From Maritimibacter sp. (lineage in GTDB: Bacteria; Pseudomonadota; Alphaproteobacteria; Rhodobacterales; Rhodobacteraceae), in assembly GCA_017792445.1 (NCBI GenBank), contig CP051232.1, positions 3,632,001 through 3,696,000 of the forward strand: a stretch of DNA of 64,000 nucleotides. The letters run 5' to 3'. Under the pieces are notes generated by a model, which saw only the letters and a list, made by a program, of their open reading frames with translations, ran no database searches and was not told the origin of the DNA. The position numbers and the translations under genes are program-made. Every line of letters begins with the position of its first letter. Position 1 is the stretch's first letter. Positions 1 to 8,274 of the stretch are shown here, one piece after another.

Positions 1-1
1 C

Positions 2-742
2 CGCCTGATGTACTTCTCGGCCAACCAGAAGGTCGAGATGCTGGCCGACCCGAAGGTGCTGGAAGCGCTGAAATACGCGGTCGACTACGAAGGCATGGCG
101 AACTCGTTCCTCAAGGGGCAGTACACCGTGCACCAGGCCTTCCTGCCGCTGACCTTCCTCGGCGCGCTGGAAACCAAGCCGTTCACCTACGACATGGACG
201 CCGCCAAGGCCGCGCTGGCCGAATCCGGCTATCCGGACTGCGGCCCGATCAAGATCTCGGTCCGCGATGCGCAGGAGCGGATGGACATCGGCCAGTCGCT
301 GCAGAACACCTGGGGCCAGCTTGGCTGTGACATCGAACTGATCGTCGGCACCGGCGCCCAGACGCTGGACCGCTATCGTGCCCGCGAGCACGACATCTAC
401 CTCGGCGCGTGGGGCCCGGACTATCCCGACCCCAACACCAACGCCGGCACCTTCGCCTACAACCCCGACAACTCGGACGAGGCGGGCGCGACCGGTCTTC
501 TGGCCTGGCGGAACGCCTGGGGCATCCCGGAAATGAGCGAGGAAACCCTTGCCGCGGTGGTCGAGAACGACACCGACGCCCGTGCCGAGATGTACATGGC
601 GCTGCAGGAAGAGCATCAGCAGATCTCGCCGTTCGGCGTGATGTTCCAGCAGATCGAACAGAACGCCATGGGCGCCAGCGTCGAGAACTTCGTGGCCGGT
701 GGTGCGACCACGGCGGTGTCCTACTGGGTCATCACGAAGTAA
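2..742 (+). CDS. ABC transporter substrate-binding protein, family 5 (peptide/dipeptide type), C-terminal part
   Basis: The reading frame is open from the window edge, so the N-terminal half and signal peptide lie upstream. About 246 residues remain. They match the C-terminal lobe of SBP_bac_5 extracellular solute-binding proteins: the 'vdyegman' helix region, the AAKAALAESGYPDC segment, then the GAWGPDYPDPNTNAGTF segment typical of DppA/OppA-like proteins. The family binds peptides, opines or similar solutes in the periplasm and delivers them to a cognate permease. Two permease and two ATPase genes follow directly, so this is the receptor of that importer. The substrate cannot be told from the fragment. 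Confidence 0.93.
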   Translation, partial: RLMYFSANQKVEMLADPKVLEALKYAVDYEGMANSFLKGQYTVHQAFLPLTFLGALETKPFTYDMDAAKAALAESGYPDCGPIKISVRDAQERMDIGQSLQNTWGQLGCDIELIVGTGAQTLDRYRAREHDIYLGAWGPDYPDPNTNAGTFAYNPDNSDEAGATGLLAWRNAWGIPEMSEETLAAVVENDTDARAEMYMALQEEHQQISPFGVMFQQIEQNAMGASVENFVAGGATTAVSYWVITK

Positions 743-752
743 GCGCCGCACA

Positions 753-1811
753 GTGGTAGAACAGGTCAACATTCCGGGCGGGCGGCGAAAGCCGCCCGTT
801 CCGCCTTGGGCAAAGAAGACGGGCGCGACGCTCGCGACGGTGGCGGCGACGCTTCTTGGGCTCCTATTCGTGACATTCATGATCGGCCGTGTGATGCCGA
901 TCGACCCGGTTCTCGCCGTCATCGGCGAGCGGGCGACGCAGGCGCAGTACGACGAGACCTTCCGCGAGCTAGGGCTGGACAGGCCCCTGATCGTGCAGTT
1001 CGGGATCTACGTCGGAAACGTGCTGCAAGGAGATTTCGGCACCTCGATCCGCACCGGGCAGCAGGTGGCCGACGACATCAAGCGCGTGTTCCCGGCCACG
1101 CTGGAACTGGCGACGCTGGGCACGCTGATCGGCGTGTTCCTTGGCGTGCCGCTGGGGGTCGTGGCCGCGGTCCGGCGGGGCTCGTGGATCGACCAGGTCA
1201 GCCGTTTCGTCGGCCTGATCGGGTACTCCATGCCGATCTTCTGGCTGGGCCTCGTGGGGCTGCTGCTGTTCTACGGCATCCTTGCATGGGTGGCCGGACC
1301 GGGGAGGGTCGGGATCTTCTATCAGGGGATCGTCGAGCCGATCACCGGCATGTTGCTGGTCGACAGCCTGCTGCGCGGCGAATGGGCAGTGTTCAAGGAC
1401 GCGTTCAGCCACATCATCCTGCCGGCCTCGCTGCTGGGGTATTACTCGCTGGCCTATATCAGCCGGATGACCCGTTCGTTCATGCTGGAACAGCTGAACT
1501 CGGAATACGTCACCACCGCGCGGGTGAAGGGGCTGTCGGAATCGACGGTCATCTGGAAGCACGCCTTCCGCAACATCCGCATCCAGCTGATCACCGTGAT
1601 CGCGCTGGCCTACGCCAACCTGCTGGAGGGCTCGGTGCTGACCGAGATCATCTTCGCATGGCCCGGCATCGGCCAGTACATCACGACCTCGCTGCTGGCC
1701 AATGACATGAACTCGGTTCTGGGCGGAACCATCGTGATCGGGACCATCTTCGTGTGCCTGAACATCTTCTCCGACCTTCTGTACCGCTTCTTCGATCCGA
1801 GGTCGAAATGA
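753..1811 (+). CDS. ABC transporter permease, DppB/OppB type
   Basis: Inner-membrane permease (352 residues) of the peptide-type importer. Hydrophobic segments occur near residues 25-45, 120-140, 155-185, 230-250, 285-305 and 325-345. The cytoplasmic EAA-like coupling loop is visible as EYVTTARVKGLSESTVIWKHAFRN, split here only by its length; it is the site where the ATPase docks. I chose the GTG at 753, ten bases after the receptor gene stop, because it gives a normal short cytoplasmic N-terminus; a GTG at 699 would overlap the receptor gene. The stop overlaps the next ATG by four bases (ATGA), which indicates translational coupling. Confidence 0.93.
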   Translation: MVEQVNIPGGRRKPPVPPWAKKTGATLATVAATLLGLLFVTFMIGRVMPIDPVLAVIGERATQAQYDETFRELGLDRPLIVQFGIYVGNVLQGDFGTSIRTGQQVADDIKRVFPATLELATLGTLIGVFLGVPLGVVAAVRRGSWIDQVSRFVGLIGYSMPIFWLGLVGLLLFYGILAWVAGPGRVGIFYQGIVEPITGMLLVDSLLRGEWAVFKDAFSHIILPASLLGYYSLAYISRMTRSFMLEQLNSEYVTTARVKGLSESTVIWKHAFRNIRIQLITVIALAYANLLEGSVLTEIIFAWPGIGQYITTSLLANDMNSVLGGTIVIGTIFVCLNIFSDLLYRFFDPRSK

Positions 1812-2731
1812 CCGCAACCGCAGACAAACAAAGCATGCGCGAATGGCTGCTGGCCGAGGAACCCACCTCGCGCCGGCAGGCCCGCGCCGCGGCCTGGTAT
1901 CAGGGCTGGCTGTCGTTCCGTTCGAACACGCTGGCGATGGTCGGGCTGATCATCCTTGTGTTCCTCATCCTGTGCGCCATCTTCGCGCCGCTGCTGGCGA
2001 CGAACGATCCCTTCGCGCAGGATCTGGCCGCGCGCCTGAAGCCGCCGGGGTGGGAGGGGCATTTCTTCGGCACCGACAGCCTTGGCCGCGATATCTACTC
2101 GCGGCTGCTCTACGGCGCCCGGATCTCGATCTACATCGTGCTTCTCGTCGCCATGGTGGCGCCGCTTCTGGGTCTCGTGATCGGGACGATCTCGGGCTAC
2201 ATGGGCGGCTGGGTGGACGTGCTGCTGATGCGCTTCACCGACATCTTCCTTGCCTTCCCGCGCCTGATCCTTGCGCTGGCCTTCGTGGCGGCGCTGGGGG
2301 CGGGGATCGAGAACGCGGTGCTTGCGATCTCGCTGACGGCGTGGCCGCCCTATGCGCGGATCGCGCGGGCCGAAACGCTGACCATCCGAAACTCGGACTA
2401 CATCCACGCGATCAAGCTACAGGGGGCGGGCACCGCGCGGATCATTACGCGCCACATCTGGCCGCTGTGCATCTCGTCGCTGGTGATCCGGGTCACGCTG
2501 GACATGGCGGGGATCATCCTGACCGCGGCTGGCCTTGGCTTCCTTGGTCTCGGCGCACAGCCGCCCTCGCCGGAATGGGGCGCGATGATCTCGGAAGGGC
2601 GCAAGTACATCCTAGACTACTGGTGGGTGGCGACCATCCCCGGTCTCGCGATCTTCGCCATCTCGCTGGCATTCAACCTGCTGGGCGACGGCCTGCGCGA
2701 CGTCCTAGATCCGAAGGAGGGCGGCCAGTGA
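1808..2731 (+). CDS. ABC transporter permease, DppC/OppC type
   Basis: Second inner-membrane permease (307 residues) pairing with the upstream DppB-type subunit. It has the N-terminal OppC_N region (residues about 25-80, one membrane helix followed by HFFGTDSLGRDIYSRLLYGAR, a signature of this family) and a binding-protein-dependent transport domain with the loop NSDYIHAIKLQGAGTARIITRH. The start ATG overlaps the stop of the previous gene (ATGA), and the stop overlaps the GTG of the next gene, so the importer is one tightly coupled operon. Substrate unknown. Confidence 0.93.
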   Translation: MTATADKQSMREWLLAEEPTSRRQARAAAWYQGWLSFRSNTLAMVGLIILVFLILCAIFAPLLATNDPFAQDLAARLKPPGWEGHFFGTDSLGRDIYSRLLYGARISIYIVLLVAMVAPLLGLVIGTISGYMGGWVDVLLMRFTDIFLAFPRLILALAFVAALGAGIENAVLAISLTAWPPYARIARAETLTIRNSDYIHAIKLQGAGTARIITRHIWPLCISSLVIRVTLDMAGIILTAAGLGFLGLGAQPPSPEWGAMISEGRKYILDYWWVATIPGLAIFAISLAFNLLGDGLRDVLDPKEGGQ

Positions 2732-3597
2732 CCGACGCGTCGACCAACCTTCTCGACATCGAGAACCTCTGGGTCCGCTTCCCGACCCGCAACGGGATCT
2801 TCGACGCGGTGCGCGGGATAAGCTTCAGCCTTGGCCGCGAACGGCTTGGGATCGTGGGCGAATCCGGTTCTGGCAAGTCGATGACCGGCCGCGCCATCCT
2901 GCGCCTGATCCGCAAGCCCGGCTTCATCACCGCCGACCGGATGGAGATGGACGGCGAGGATATCCTCAACGTGCCGGAGACCCGCATGCGCAAGCTGCGC
3001 GGGCACAAGGCGTCGATGATCATGCAGGACCCGAAGTTCTCGCTGAACCCGGTGATGACCGTGGGCCAGCAGATCACCGAGGCGCTGCGCACGCACGAGA
3101 AGGTGTCGAAGGCCGAGGCCCGCAAGCGCGGCCTCGCGATGCTGGACCGCGTGGCGATCCGCGAACCGGAACGGGTCTTCGACCTGTATCCGCACGAGGT
3201 TTCCGGCGGCATGGGGCAGCGGATCATGATCGCAATGATGCTGATCCCGGGCCCCGAGATCCTGATCGCGGACGAGCCGACCTCGGCGCTGGACGTCAGC
3301 GTCCAGTTGCAGGTGCTTGAGATCATGGACGAACTGGTGCGGGAGCGGGGCATGGGGCTGATCTTCATCAGCCACGACCTGAACCTTGTGTCGAAGTTCT
3401 GCGACCGCATCGTGATCATGTACGCCGGCCGCATCGTCGAAGTCTGCGAGGCGGGCAAGCTGCACGAGGCGACCCATCCCTACACGCGGGGGCTGCTGAA
3501 CTCGGTCCCCGATCTCGAACACCCCCGCGACCGGCTGGAGGTGCTGCAACGCGATCCCGCCTGGCGCGAGGCCCCATCCGTGAGTGCCCTGCTGTGA
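2728..3597 (+). CDS. ABC transporter ATP-binding protein, DppD/OppD type
   Basis: ATPase subunit (289 residues). Walker A is GESGSGKSM, the signature is VSGGMGQR (a variant of LSGGQ), Walker B is ILIADEPTSALD, followed by the switch histidine in FISHDLN. The GTG start at 2728 has a strong SD (AAGGAGG at 2714-2720) and overlaps the stop of the upstream permease. The C-terminus keeps THPYTRGLL, the start of the oligopeptide/dipeptide transporter extension, but then ends soon, so it is shorter than DppD of about 325 residues and lacks that family's C-terminal cysteine region. It should pair with the next ATPase as a heterodimer. Confidence 0.93.
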   Translation: MTDASTNLLDIENLWVRFPTRNGIFDAVRGISFSLGRERLGIVGESGSGKSMTGRAILRLIRKPGFITADRMEMDGEDILNVPETRMRKLRGHKASMIMQDPKFSLNPVMTVGQQITEALRTHEKVSKAEARKRGLAMLDRVAIREPERVFDLYPHEVSGGMGQRIMIAMMLIPGPEILIADEPTSALDVSVQLQVLEIMDELVRERGMGLIFISHDLNLVSKFCDRIVIMYAGRIVEVCEAGKLHEATHPYTRGLLNSVPDLEHPRDRLEVLQRDPAWREAPSVSALL

Positions 3598-4346
3598 ACG
3601 CGCTAGAAATCAAGGACCTGAACGTCTGGTTCGGCGACGGCGCCGCGCGCACCGATGCCGTGAAGCACGTCAGTTTCGACGTGGCCGAGGGCGCGAGCTT
3701 CGGCCTTGTGGGCGAAAGCGGCTCTGGCAAGTCGACGGTGCTGCGCGCCATCGCCGGTCTGGTGCCGACGTGGAGCGGCGAAATGCGGGTGATGGGAGAG
3801 CCTTTGGGCCTGACCCGGACACCCAAGTTCTACAAGACGGTGCAGATGGTGTTTCAGGACCCCTATGCCTCGCTCCACCCGCGCCAGACGGTCGACCGGG
3901 TGCTGTCCGAGGTGTTGGGGCTGCATGGGTTCAAGGACATCGACTCGCGCATCGACAAGCTGCTGCGCGACGTGGGGCTGGGGCCGGGCTTCCGCTTCCG
4001 CTATCCGCACCAGCTGTCGGGCGGCCAGCGTCAGCGCGTCGCCATCGCCCGTGCCCTTGCGCCCGAACCGCGCGTTCTGCTGCTGGACGAGCCGACCTCG
4101 GCGCTGGACGTCAGCGTGCAGGCCGAGATCCTGAACCTGCTGGCCGACCTGCGGGCCGAACACGGGCTGACCTACATCATGGTTTCCCACGACCTTGGCG
4201 TCGTCGGGCACCTGTGCGGCGAGATCGCGGTGATGCAGACCGGCGAGGTGGTGGAAGTGCTGGGCGTCGAGAAGATGCGCGCGCTTCAGGCAGAGCACCC
4301 CTACACGAAACACCTGCTGGAAAGCTCGATCGGGGCGGTGCGGTAG
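3594..4346 (+). CDS. ABC transporter ATP-binding protein, DppF/OppF type
   Basis: Second ATPase (250 residues) with consensus motifs: Walker A GESGSGKSTV, signature LSGGQRQRVAIARAL, Walker B VLLLDEPTSALD and the switch MVSHDLGVV. The GTG start overlaps the stop of the preceding ATPase gene. The consensus LSGGQ here, against VSGGM in its partner, is compatible with an asymmetric heterodimer in which one composite site may be more active; that is inference. It is the last gene of the importer operon, followed by two large palindromes and a convergent gene. Confidence 0.93.
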   Translation: MNALEIKDLNVWFGDGAARTDAVKHVSFDVAEGASFGLVGESGSGKSTVLRAIAGLVPTWSGEMRVMGEPLGLTRTPKFYKTVQMVFQDPYASLHPRQTVDRVLSEVLGLHGFKDIDSRIDKLLRDVGLGPGFRFRYPHQLSGGQRQRVAIARALAPEPRVLLLDEPTSALDVSVQAEILNLLADLRAEHGLTYIMVSHDLGVVGHLCGEIAVMQTGEVVEVLGVEKMRALQAEHPYTKHLLESSIGAVR

Positions 4347-4399
4347 CAGGATCTTCCAGAAGATCCTGCGCACCGGAATTTTCTAGAAAATTCCGGTGC
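4347..4399. terminator. Two adjacent palindromes in a convergent intergenic gap; probable bidirectional terminator
   Basis: Palindrome 1 spans 4347-4368 with 10-base arms (CAGGATCTTC / GAAGATCCTG) around CA. Palindrome 2 spans 4370-4399 and is perfect over 30 bases, with the arm GCACCGGAATTTTCT and CTAG at its centre. They fill almost the whole gap between the ATPase gene (ends 4346) and the convergent multicopper oxidase gene (ends 4403). Position and symmetry fit transcription termination from both sides. There is no long T-run after the stems, but the second stem carries T4 and A4 runs inside each arm. Confidence 0.6.
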
Positions 4400-4402
4400 C
4401 TG

Positions 4403-5773
4403 TCATGCCACCTTCACCCAGTGCATCATGCCGCTGGCCGAGTGGTCAAGCATGTGACAGTGAAACAGCCAGTCGCCCGGTTCTTCGGCGCGGAAGGCGA
4501 TTTCGGTGCGGGTGTCGGGCATCACGAGGACCGAGTCCCGCCACGGCCCGGCGGGGCGGTCGCCGTCGATCACACGGAACGGATGGCCGTGCAGGTGCAT
4601 CACGTGCGGCCACGCGGTGTCGTTGATCAGCGGCATCCGCAGCGTCTCGCCCGGGGACACGGTCGCGATCGGCGCGTCGGGCATCCCGGCGGCGCCGTTC
4701 AGCGCCCAGACAAGGCCCATCTCGACCAGGTCTTGCATCGGCCTCTCGACGCCATCGGCGCGGGCTGCGGTCATGCCGCCCATCGCGCCGCCTTCGATCC
4801 GCACCTCGGCGGCGCGGGCGGCGGCGAGGTCGCCCAGCGGCGGCAGCGGGTTGGGCGGCAGCGGGGCGGGCGCGGCAAGGGCTGCATCGCGTTCGGCCGA
4901 GGTTGGCGTCACCTCGTACAGCACCGCCGCGCTGTCGCCCTCGATCAGGCCAAGATAGGCGGTGGCGTCCCCCGTTGCGGCCACGTCGACGATCACGTCG
5001 ACCCGCTGGCCGGGGCCAAGCACCAGCACATCCGGCAAGGCCACGGGGGCTTCAAGCGGGTGGCCGTCCTCGGCCACGGTCCAGCCGGCGAACCCGCTGT
5101 GGACGATCTGCATGATGCGCGCGGAGGCGGCGTTGATCAGCCGCAGGCGCAGACGGGCGTGAAGCGGCAGGTCCCGCGCGATATAGGATTGGCCGTTGGC
5201 GGTGACGTAATTTCCGATCCGGCCCGCGTGGGCCATGTCGTGCAGGGCGCCGAAATCCTCGACCATCTCGCCGGTGGGCTGCATCCGCCAGTCTTGCAGC
5301 ACCAGCGCTTCGTCCCGGTCGACCTCGGGGGCGTCGGCCTCGGTCACGATCAGCGCGCCGGCCAGCCCGCGGCCGACCTGTTCGTAGCTGCGGTCGTGCG
5401 GGTGATACCAGTAGGTGCCCGCGTCTTTCAGGTCGAAGCCATAGTCGAACGACCCGCCCGGCGCGACGCTGTCCTGCGTGACGCCCGCCACGCCGTCCAT
5501 CGCATTGGGCAGCCGCAGACCGTGCCAGTGGATCGTGGTTGGCTGCGCCAGCCCGTTGACCAGCCGCCGGTCCAGCCGCGCGCCCTGCGGCAGCCGGATC
5601 TCGGGGCCGGGCATGCCGCCATAGCCCCAGACATCGGTGGTGGGATAGTCGGGCGGCAGGATCTGAAGGTTGACCGGGGAGGGCCGCAATTCCTCGACCG
5701 CCGCATGTCCCACGCGCGGCAGCGCCAGCGTGGCGGCGGCAGAGCCAAGGAAGGTGCGGCGGGTCAGTCTCAT
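4403..5773 (-). CDS. Multicopper oxidase, Tat-exported (CueO/laccase type)
   Basis: A periplasmic three-cupredoxin oxidase of 456 residues, the usual length. The N-terminus has a Tat signal (RRTFLGSAAATLALP). All copper-binding motifs are present: HWHG in the first domain, WYHPHD, HLHGHPF in the C-terminal domain, and HCHMLDHSASGMM, which supplies the type 1 Cys and the bridging His-Cys-His. The family oxidises Cu(I), other metals or phenols with reduction of oxygen to water. No CueO-like Met-rich insert was noticed, so copper-resistance use is possible but unproven. The start ATG overlaps the stop of the upstream DUF6505-type gene, so it is the last gene of the minus-strand accessory operon. 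Confidence 0.9.
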   Translation of the reverse strand: MRLTRRTFLGSAAATLALPRVGHAAVEELRPSPVNLQILPPDYPTTDVWGYGGMPGPEIRLPQGARLDRRLVNGLAQPTTIHWHGLRLPNAMDGVAGVTQDSVAPGGSFDYGFDLKDAGTYWYHPHDRSYEQVGRGLAGALIVTEADAPEVDRDEALVLQDWRMQPTGEMVEDFGALHDMAHAGRIGNYVTANGQSYIARDLPLHARLRLRLINAASARIMQIVHSGFAGWTVAEDGHPLEAPVALPDVLVLGPGQRVDVIVDVAATGDATAYLGLIEGDSAAVLYEVTPTSAERDAALAAPAPLPPNPLPPLGDLAAARAAEVRIEGGAMGGMTAARADGVERPMQDLVEMGLVWALNGAAGMPDAPIATVSPGETLRMPLINDTAWPHVMHLHGHPFRVIDGDRPAGPWRDSVLVMPDTRTEIAFRAEEPGDWLFHCHMLDHSASGMMHWVKVA

Positions 5774-6249
5774 TCGTCGAGGCTTCCGTGGATGGCGAAT
5801 TGATCCAGCCCGGCCTCCTGCGCCTCGATCACGCGGTAAGCCTCGCGCACGCCGGCCTCGGTCAGTTCGCGGGCGACGGTCAGCACGGTGTTGGGCGCGT
5901 GGTCCTCGCACAGGTCGATCATCTGCGCCAGTTCCTCGCGGGCGACGGGCAGGGCGGCTTCTTCCGAGGGCGCGCCGTAGTAGGTGACGAAGTGGCGCGC
6001 GAGCCCCCGGGCCAGGGCCTCGTGCTCGGCGGGTTCCAGAGTGGTGACGGCAACGAAAGTGACGCGGCCGAAGGTCTCCAGCCCCATCCAGCCGTTCGCG
6101 AAGGCTTGCCGGGCCTTGCCGGTCAGGTCGGCCTCGGTCCAGTTCGAGAACTCGAACCCGCCCGAAATGCACCACTCGCCGGTCCGGGCCGGGGAATGGA
6201 ACACCCGGCTGTCGCTTTCGTCGAAATGGATGGCGCGGGCCAGTTTCAT
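5770..6249 (-). CDS. DUF6505-type conserved protein of the FDH region
   Basis: A soluble acidic protein of 159 residues with no signal peptide or membrane helix. I recognise it from memory as the small family (DUF6505) that accompanies formate dehydrogenase genes in Rhodobacterales; that assignment is moderate. Visible traits are the start MKLARAIHFDESD, a central FGRVTFVAVT strand and a helical C-terminal half. The start overlaps the stop of the ligase-like gene upstream (ATGA) and its stop overlaps the oxidase start, so it is translated as part of one operon. Function unknown; the context suggests cofactor or assembly work. Confidence 0.8.
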   Translation of the reverse strand: MKLARAIHFDESDSRVFHSPARTGEWCISGGFEFSNWTEADLTGKARQAFANGWMGLETFGRVTFVAVTTLEPAEHEALARGLARHFVTYYGAPSEEAALPVAREELAQMIDLCEDHAPNTVLTVARELTEAGVREAYRVIEAQEAGLDQFAIHGSLDE

Positions 6250-6947
6250 GCGGGGTCCTCCAGAAGCTCGGTCAGCGGGATCAGCCGGGTCGTGCCGCCG
6301 GTCTTCAGCAGCATTCCCAGCCGTTCGTCCACGCCGGTGAATGTACCGGTGACGCCGTCCTGCGTCACCTGTTGCTCGATGCCGTGGGCGATGCCGGTCC
6401 ATTCGCGGTGGACCGGGCCTGCGCCCTCGTCCTCCCACCGGCCCAGCCAGACCAGCGTGTGCCGGGCCCAGGCTTCCAGCAGTTGCGGCAGTTCGATATC
6501 GCCGCAGCCTTCGTTGTAAAGCGCCGTGGTGTCGGGTGTTTCGCCCGGGTCCTCGGTGGAGTCCAGCACGGTCAGGTCCAGCCCGATCACCAGCCAGCCG
6601 GGCACCGTGTCGGGGTCTGCCGTGTCCGCCGCCATCCGCAACCGCCCGCACAGCCCGCCGTTGACGCGGATGCCGCCGTCCCAGTCGAGGTAGACCCCGA
6701 CCGAGGGCGGCGCCAGCGCGCCAAGCGCGTTCTGGAACCCGATGCCGCAGACCGGCAGGGCCAGCACCGCGTCGGCCAGCGGCACCTCGGGGGCGAAGAC
6801 GATGGCCGCCTCCAGCCGGTCGGGGGCGGGGCGGTAGGTGATCAGCCCGGCGTCGCATCCTTCTGCCGCACGGGCGCAGGCGGCGGTGAAGGGGTCGCCC
6901 GTCACCGCCTCGCCCGTGAACAGCGGCGGGAAGGACAAATCGCTCAC
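6246..6947 (-). CDS. Biotin/lipoate A/B protein ligase-like protein
   Basis: A 233-residue protein resembling the biotin/lipoate ligase fold (IPR004143-like): ADAVLALPVCGIGFQNALGAL, VYLDWDGGIRVNGGLCG (a ligase-like strand-turn region) and a C-terminal DUF4444-like part around GTFTGVDERLGMLLKTGG, which looks like the small C-terminal domain of BirA-type ligases. The GTG start at 6947 is chosen because it overlaps the stop of the upstream Mrp gene by four bases. No lipoyl-domain or biotin-carrier target is encoded in this operon, so its substrate is open; see findings. Confidence 0.82.
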   Translation of the reverse strand: MSDLSFPPLFTGEAVTGDPFTAACARAAEGCDAGLITYRPAPDRLEAAIVFAPEVPLADAVLALPVCGIGFQNALGALAPPSVGVYLDWDGGIRVNGGLCGRLRMAADTADPDTVPGWLVIGLDLTVLDSTEDPGETPDTTALYNEGCGDIELPQLLEAWARHTLVWLGRWEDEGAGPVHREWTGIAHGIEQQVTQDGVTGTFTGVDERLGMLLKTGGTTRLIPLTELLEDPA

Positions 6948-8014
6948 GCGACGCCCTCGGCCACAAGTTTCGACGCGATGTCCTGGAACGCCTTCGCCTG
7001 CGCGCTGTCGGGCTGCGACACCACGATGGGAGCGCCGCCGTCGGACGCCAGCCGGATGTCGAGGTGCAGCGGCACCTCGGCCAGCAGCGGCACGCCCAGT
7101 TTCTCGGCTTCCGCCGCGACGCCGCCGTGGCCGAAGACGTGCTCCTCGTGGCCGCAGTTGGAACAGATATGGGTCGACATGTTCTCGACCATCCCGACGA
7201 TCGGCACCTTCAGTTGCGTGAACATGTCGATCCCCTTGCGGGCGTCCAACAGCGCCACGTCCTGCGGCGTCGACACGATCACCGCGCCGTCTACATGCGC
7301 CTTCTGCGCCAGCGTCATCTGCACGTCGCCGGTGCCGGGGGGCAGGTCGACGATCAGCACGTCCAGCGCGCCCCACTGCACCTGCGTCATCATCTGCTGC
7401 AGCGCGCCCATCAGCATCGGGCCGCGCCAGACCACCGCCTGACCTTCGTTCGTCAGCAGGCCGATGGACATCAGCGTGACGCCATGGTTGCGCAGCGGCA
7501 GGATGGTCTTGCCGTCGGGCGAGGCGGGCCGTCCCGAGACGCCAAGCATCCGGGGCTGCGAGGGGCCATAGACGTCGGCGTCCAGCAATCCGACGCGGCG
7601 GCCCTGTTGCGCCAGCGCGCAGGCCAGGTTCGCGGACACGGTCGATTTGCCGACTCCGCCCTTGCCGGATGCGATGGCAAGGATGCGGTCGACGCCGGGG
7701 ATTTTCTGCGGGCCTTGCGGCTCGGCGGCGCGGCGCGGCTTCAGGTCCGGCGGCGCCTCGGGCGTCGCGGTGGGGCCGGTCATCACGATGGAAACCTTGG
7801 CCGCGCCCGCCTGTTTCAGGGCCGTCTCGGCGGCGGCCTGCACCGCCTCGTAATCCTTGGCCCGCTTCGGATCGATCTCCAGCACGAAGCGCACGTCGCC
7901 GGCATCGCCGACGTTCAGCGCCCGCATCACCCCGGCGGCGACGAGGTCGCTGCCGGAAACCGGGTCGTCGATCTGTTTCAGCAGGCCAAGGACGGTGTCT
8001 CGATCAAGTGCCAA
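6944..8014 (-). CDS. apbC: Mrp/NBP35-family (ApbC-type) iron-sulfur carrier ATPase
   Basis: A cytoplasmic P-loop protein of 356 residues that in this family carries and delivers Fe-S clusters. It has an N-terminal MIP18/DUF59-like domain (residues 1-85), a deviant Walker A SGKGGVGKST near residue 115, the DADVYGPSQPRMLG switch, VDLPPGTGDVQ (Walker B-like) and the cluster-binding CxxC in ICSNCGHEEHVFG. The start is TTG at 8014, an uncommon codon, three bases past the stop of the upstream small gene. In an FDH locus the natural clients are the many [4Fe-4S] clusters of the dehydrogenase and polyferredoxin; that is inference. Confidence 0.92.
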   Translation of the reverse strand: MALDRDTVLGLLKQIDDPVSGSDLVAAGVMRALNVGDAGDVRFVLEIDPKRAKDYEAVQAAAETALKQAGAAKVSIVMTGPTATPEAPPDLKPRRAAEPQGPQKIPGVDRILAIASGKGGVGKSTVSANLACALAQQGRRVGLLDADVYGPSQPRMLGVSGRPASPDGKTILPLRNHGVTLMSIGLLTNEGQAVVWRGPMLMGALQQMMTQVQWGALDVLIVDLPPGTGDVQMTLAQKAHVDGAVIVSTPQDVALLDARKGIDMFTQLKVPIVGMVENMSTHICSNCGHEEHVFGHGGVAAEAEKLGVPLLAEVPLHLDIRLASDGGAPIVVSQPDSAQAKAFQDIASKLVAEGVA

Positions 8015-8017
8015 GTC

Positions 8018-8209
8018 TCAGTCCTGCCCCTTGATGGTGCCGGTCACCTCGTGTTCGAGCCCCAGTTCCGGGATCGAGATGACCGCCTTCGCGGTATAGT
8101 CCTTGCCCGCCGTGGCGGCGTCGCGCATCGCTTCCTCGATGGCCTGCTGCGAGGTGACGCCCACCTGCTTCAGGAACTTGCGCATCGACATGTTGAAGTC
8201 GTCGCTCAT
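8018..8209 (-). CDS. DUF6494-type small protein
   Basis: A 63-residue soluble protein, start MSDDFNMSMRKFLKQVGVTSQQAIEEAMR, given here only as a family cue and read as two short helices followed by a beta-rich end (YTAKAVISIPELGLEHEVTGTI). I recognise it from memory as the DUF6494 family, widespread in alphaproteobacteria next to Mrp. It is the first gene of the minus-strand accessory operon and lies 65 bases from the divergent cytochrome hybrid gene at 8275. Function unknown. The SD region upstream reads AAGGACAG. Confidence 0.78.
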   Translation of the reverse strand: MSDDFNMSMRKFLKQVGVTSQQAIEEAMRDAATAGKDYTAKAVISIPELGLEHEVTGTIKGQD

Positions 8210-8274
8210 GGTCTGTCCTTCCCTTGGTTCATGACTTCTTGACGGTTCGGCACCGCGCTTTCTAGGATCGGTCC

